Source of the DNA: Aeromonas fluvialis
GTDB taxonomy: Bacteria > Pseudomonadota > Gammaproteobacteria > Enterobacterales > Aeromonadaceae
Assembly: GCF_000819885.1 (NCBI RefSeq)
Contig: NZ_CDBO01000075.1
Coordinates: 1 to 64,000 of the forward strand
Direction: 5' to 3'
Length of the DNA: 64,000 nt
Part shown: positions 61,074 to 64,000 of the stretch, one piece after another
How positions within the stretch are numbered: the stretch's first letter is position 1
How the letters are laid out: the number at the start of each line of letters is the position of its first letter
Made by a program: the position numbers and the translations under genes
Notes under the pieces: generated by a model
Databases searched by the model: none
Told to the model about the DNA's origin: nothing
What the model saw: the letters and a program-made list of their open reading frames with translations, nothing else

Positions 61074-61964
61074 TTAACCTTTCACGCCACCGGCGGTGAG
61101 ACCACCGACTAACCAGCGCTGTGCCAGTAAGAACACCACTGTGATGGGGAAGCCGGAGAGCACTGCTGCCGCCGCGAAATCACCCCACAGGTAGTTCTGC
61201 GGATAGAGGTACTGCTGAGCCCCAACCGCCAGGGTCAGATTGTTCACATCCTGCAGTAGGATGGAGGCCATGGGCACCTCGGTAATAGCACCGATGAAGG
61301 CGAGGATGAACACTACCGCCAGGATGGGCACCGACAGAGGCAACAGGATCAGGCGGAACGCCTGCCACGGGGTGGCACCGTCGATGGCCGCCGCTTCCTC
61401 CAGAGAGGAGTCGATGGTCTCGAAGTAGCCCTTGATGGTCCAGACGTGGAGGGCAATACCGCCCATGTACGCCAGGATCAGGCCACCGTGGGTGTTGAGA
61501 CCCAGCCAGGGGATATAGTCGCCAATCTTGTTAAAGAGCGCGTAGATGGCTACCAGCGCCAATACCGCCGGGAACATCTGGAAAATCAGCATGCCCTGCA
61601 GGATGGTGGACTTGCCACGAAAACGCAGACGGGCAAAGGCGTAGGCACAAGTGGTGGAAAGTGTCACGATCATCAGGGCTGTGATGCCGGCGACCTTGAT
61701 GGAGTTCCACAACCAGGTCAGCACCGGGAACGGCGGTGGCGTGATACTGCCATCGGCGTTGGTGATGGACATGCCCAGGGCAAGCCGCCAGTGATCCAGG
61801 GTCGGATTGGAGGGGATGATCTCCCCTACCGCGAAGTTACCGTTTCTCAACGAGATGGCGATGACCATGATCAACGGGAAGATGATCAGCGCCAGGAAGC
61901 CCCACATGACCAAGTGGGTTGCCCACACCCGGTATTTGACTGATTTGGGTTGTACGATTGCCAT
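61074..61964 (-). CDS. malG: maltose ABC transporter permease MalG
   Basis: The 296-residue inner-membrane permease has six helices, beginning [24 protein letters not shown]. The EAA loop reads [36 protein letters not shown] periplasmic segment at about 45-80 holds [22 protein letters not shown]. It ends [10 protein letters not shown], as E. coli MalG does; those last residues enter the MalE site. The length equals that of E. coli MalG. Confidence 0.95.
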   Translation of the reverse strand: MAIVQPKSVKYRVWATHLVMWGFLALIIFPLIMVIAISLRNGNFAVGEIIPSNPTLDHWRLALGMSITNADGSITPPPFPVLTWLWNSIKVAGITALMIVTLSTTCAYAFARLRFRGKSTILQGMLIFQMFPAVLALVAIYALFNKIGDYIPWLGLNTHGGLILAYMGGIALHVWTIKGYFETIDSSLEEAAAIDGATPWQAFRLILLPLSVPILAVVFILAFIGAITEVPMASILLQDVNNLTLAVGAQQYLYPQNYLWGDFAAAAVLSGFPITVVFLLAQRWLVGGLTAGGVKG

Positions 61965-61976
61965 GTTGAAGCCTCC

Positions 61977-63629
61977 TTACAGCTGCTTGTCGGCTTTGGA
62001 CAATTTCAGGTTGAGCAGCGCCAGCGCACCTACGATGAGGAAGATGGCGGTGGCGATGGCACTGGCCAGACCGTAGTCCTGACCACCCGATCCCTGGAAC
62101 GCAATCCGGTAGGTATAACTCACCAACAAGTCGGTGGTACCTGCCGGGGTACTGGCGCCTATGATGTCGGGCGCACCATTGGTCAACAACTGGATAAGCA
62201 CGAAGTTGTTGAAGTTGAAGGCGAACGAGGCAATCAACAGCGGTGTCAGCGGTTTCATCAACTGCGGCACAGTAATCTTGAAGAAGTTCTGCACCGGACC
62301 GGCACCGTCCATGGCTGATGCCTCATAGAGATCTTCCGGAATGGCTTTGAGCAGGCCCATGCAGAGGATCATCATGTAGGGGTAACCGAGCCAAGTGTTG
62401 ACGATGAGGATCATCACCTTAGCCAGGAAGGGGTTGGTATACCAGTCCGGTTTGATGCCAAACGCCGCTTCCAGGAACATGTTGATCTCACCGAAGTTCT
62501 GGTTGAACAAGCCCTTGAACACCAGGATGGAGATAAACGCCGGGATGGCATAGGGCAGGATCAGCATGACACGGTAGAAACCACGGCCCTTGAGCTGTTC
62601 CCACTGCACCAGGCAAGCCAGTACCATACCGATAGCCAGAGTGAAGGCAACGGAGCAGGTGGAAAAGATCACTGTCCAGACGAAAATTTGCATGAACGGC
62701 GACAGGATACCGGGATCGGTGAAGATACGCGCGAAGTTCTTCCACCCTACGCTGACCACGAAACCGGGAGCGATGCCCTTGCCGACAAACTGACCCTGCT
62801 GGTCGATATATTGATAGAAGCCTGTCTCACTGTTGGGCAGCATCAATTCGCCACTCTGATTGTCGCGCAGCAGGTTGCTGTCCTTGATCACTACGCCGGA
62901 CTTGAGCACGGCACCATCAATCAGACGACTGTACTGCTGCTTCTGGGCGGCAAACTTGCGCAGGCTGCTAAGTGTCAGGTGGGTACCACCATCCGGCAGC
63001 ACCAGATCAAGGTCGCTCAGGTGAGTACGATGCTCAACGATGGCGCGGATCGGCGCGGCCTTGCTGGCAGCTTCGCCAGTGAAGGACTGCAGCTCGACCA
63101 CTTGCTGGTCGCTCTGTACCTGGCCCTCGCGGGACGCCAGCTCACGGGCCTTGTTGTTCATCAGGGAAATCGGTTGGCTGATAAAGGATTGATCATCCTG
63201 TGTCAGCTGCAGCTGGAACTGGCCATTGTCACCACCCAGCAAAGTAAAATCGAATTCACCACCCGCCACCTTGTAGCTTTTCTTCAGGTGGTAGTCCCGA
63301 GCCTGCTCCGCAGAGAGCAAGTTGGCCCCCGAATAGTTGGTGAAGGCGATGCCAATGGTGTAGGCAAGAGGGAAGATGATAAACACAACCATGCCCGCAA
63401 CACCCGGAAAGATGTAGCGATGGGCATAGGTCTTCTTGTTCATGAAAACATACAGACCGACGGAAACCACCACCAGATCCAGCAGCGCGAATACCCATTC
63501 GCCACTGGCGTACATCATCACGGCTGCGTAGCCGTTGAGGATGGCAACCAGGGCCGCAATGGTCCACTTAAGCCAGGTGTGCTTATCCTTCGGACCGGCA
63601 TAGGACTCAACAGAAGGGACTACTTCCAT
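61977..63629 (-). CDS. malF: maltose ABC transporter permease MalF
   Basis: The 550-residue inner-membrane permease starts with helices at about 23-60 and 73-95. It then has the large periplasmic P2 domain typical of MalF (about 97-300), followed by five more helices. The EAA loop is in EDLYEASAMDGAGPVQNFFKITVPQLMKPL (near 435-460). It is somewhat longer than E. coli MalF (514), mainly in the P2 domain. MalG starts 13 bases after its stop. Confidence 0.95.
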   Translation of the reverse strand: MEVVPSVESYAGPKDKHTWLKWTIAALVAILNGYAAVMMYASGEWVFALLDLVVVSVGLYVFMNKKTYAHRYIFPGVAGMVVFIIFPLAYTIGIAFTNYSGANLLSAEQARDYHLKKSYKVAGGEFDFTLLGGDNGQFQLQLTQDDQSFISQPISLMNNKARELASREGQVQSDQQVVELQSFTGEAASKAAPIRAIVEHRTHLSDLDLVLPDGGTHLTLSSLRKFAAQKQQYSRLIDGAVLKSGVVIKDSNLLRDNQSGELMLPNSETGFYQYIDQQGQFVGKGIAPGFVVSVGWKNFARIFTDPGILSPFMQIFVWTVIFSTCSVAFTLAIGMVLACLVQWEQLKGRGFYRVMLILPYAIPAFISILVFKGLFNQNFGEINMFLEAAFGIKPDWYTNPFLAKVMILIVNTWLGYPYMMILCMGLLKAIPEDLYEASAMDGAGPVQNFFKITVPQLMKPLTPLLIASFAFNFNNFVLIQLLTNGAPDIIGASTPAGTTDLLVSYTYRIAFQGSGGQDYGLASAIATAIFLIVGALALLNLKLSKADKQL

Positions 63630-63670
63630 GCCAATTAACCTTTATAACGCCAAGAGAGATTTAAGAGAGT

Positions 63671-63691
63671 GGGAGGCCATTGCGGCCTCCC
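63671..63691. repeat. intercistronic hairpin between malE and malF
   Basis: GGGAGGCC pairs with GGCCTCCC over ATTGC, 14 bases after the malE stop, without a T-run. By analogy with the malE-malF REP structure of E. coli it may protect the malE message, giving more MalE than MalF. Confidence 0.6.
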
Positions 63692-63704
63692 GGGTGGTGC
63701 GAGC

Positions 63705-64000
63705 TTACTGAACGATACGCTTGGCAGCAGTATCCAGTGCTTCGTCAACACCTTGACGACCCGAAGTCACGTTTTTGAGGGCAGTTTCAAAAGAAGACCA
63801 GAAACGGCTCATCTCGGGAACGGACGGCATCGGCTCGCCAGCCTGGGCGTTCTGCATGGTGGCCTTGATGTGCGGATCGGATTCCAGGGTCTTCTGGAAG
63901 GATTTCAGCGCCACGGCACCCAGCGGCTTGTCGGCGTTAACCGGCGCCAGACCGGCATCGGTCAGCAGGTAGTTTTCCAGGAACTCGATAGCCAGGTCCT
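63705..64000 (-). CDS. malE: maltose-binding protein MalE, C-terminal part (runs off the window)
   Basis: The frame is open to the right edge and encodes the last 97 residues of MalE. It starts [17 protein letters not shown] and continues with [55 protein letters not shown]. This matches the MalE C-terminal helices. It is the periplasmic maltose/maltodextrin receptor and first gene of the operon. The signal peptide and N-terminal lobe lie beyond 64000. Confidence 0.95.
   Translation of the reverse strand, partial: DLAIEFLENYLLTDAGLAPVNADKPLGAVALKSFQKTLESDPHIKATMQNAQAGEPMPSVPEMSRFWSSFETALKNVTSGRQGVDEALDTAAKRIVQ

Overview
The window reads as a chromosomal segment of a gammaproteobacterium, most likely Aeromonas. 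This is inferred from gene content and order: a maltose transporter operon malE-malF-malG-malK, a HisQMP/ArgT-type transporter next to a LysO exporter, a homogentisate tyrosine-degradation cluster, the bepA/perM/yfgD neighbourhood, and GC-rich codon use. No 16S rRNA or other decisive marker is present.

Positions 1 to about 12,750 look like an accessory island: more AT-rich, with patchy coding, insertion-sequence debris and defence or toxin-antitoxin genes. On the minus strand it carries a three-gene VWA (TerY-like) - PP2C phosphatase - protein kinase operon that matches the TerY-P triad, followed by a Sel1-repeat protein. Next come a DUF4258-like gene and a degenerate ADP-ribosylglycohydrolase-like gene, divergent from a WYL-domain regulator with an inverted-repeat operator candidate between them. 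Then follow an orphan Xre/ParS (DUF2384) antitoxin without a RES toxin, a decayed higBA-like pair, intact yefM-yoeB, intact tacA-tacT (DUF1778/GNAT), a methyl-accepting chemotaxis protein cut off at its HAMP domain, and an IS66 end.

From about 12,830 the sequence is dense core genome. A polar amino-acid binding protein and permease without an ATPase gene are translationally linked to the murein endopeptidase gene mepA, followed by lemA and two TPM-domain genes. Then come tRNA-Ser(GGA), a hotdog thioesterase, deaD, a lipoprotein hydrolase, a LysR regulator, an IS200/IS605 relic, the FAD/Fe-S dehydrogenase ydiJ, a CDF cation exporter, a TerC/CBS protein, an Old Yellow Enzyme, an MDR oxidoreductase, an adenosine/adenine deaminase, nagD, a Kef-type antiporter, a cupin and asnB.

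From 38.5 to 43.7 kb, after two weak or broken small genes, lies the tyrosine catabolic cluster hppD-hmgA-fah-maiA, transcribed leftward with a TyrR-box-like site upstream. From 43.7 to 52.2 kb are a HAD phosphatase, a pseudouridine synthase, a hisP/argT/hisQ/hisM-type operon with an unusual 28-codon ORF between hisQ and hisM, lysO, iadA and a second, paralogous binding protein. From 52.6 to 57.5 kb come acpH, DUF2069, yfgD, a thioredoxin-like lipoprotein, bepA, a TusA-like gene and perM. The last part holds an alpha/beta hydrolase, an in-frame tandem repeat, a PPK2 kinase and the malEFGK operon, with malE running off the right edge.

The most interesting places are the defence/toxin island at the left and the duplicated mini-ORF in the amino-acid transporter operon. 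I see no CRISPR array, rRNA or intact insertion sequence.
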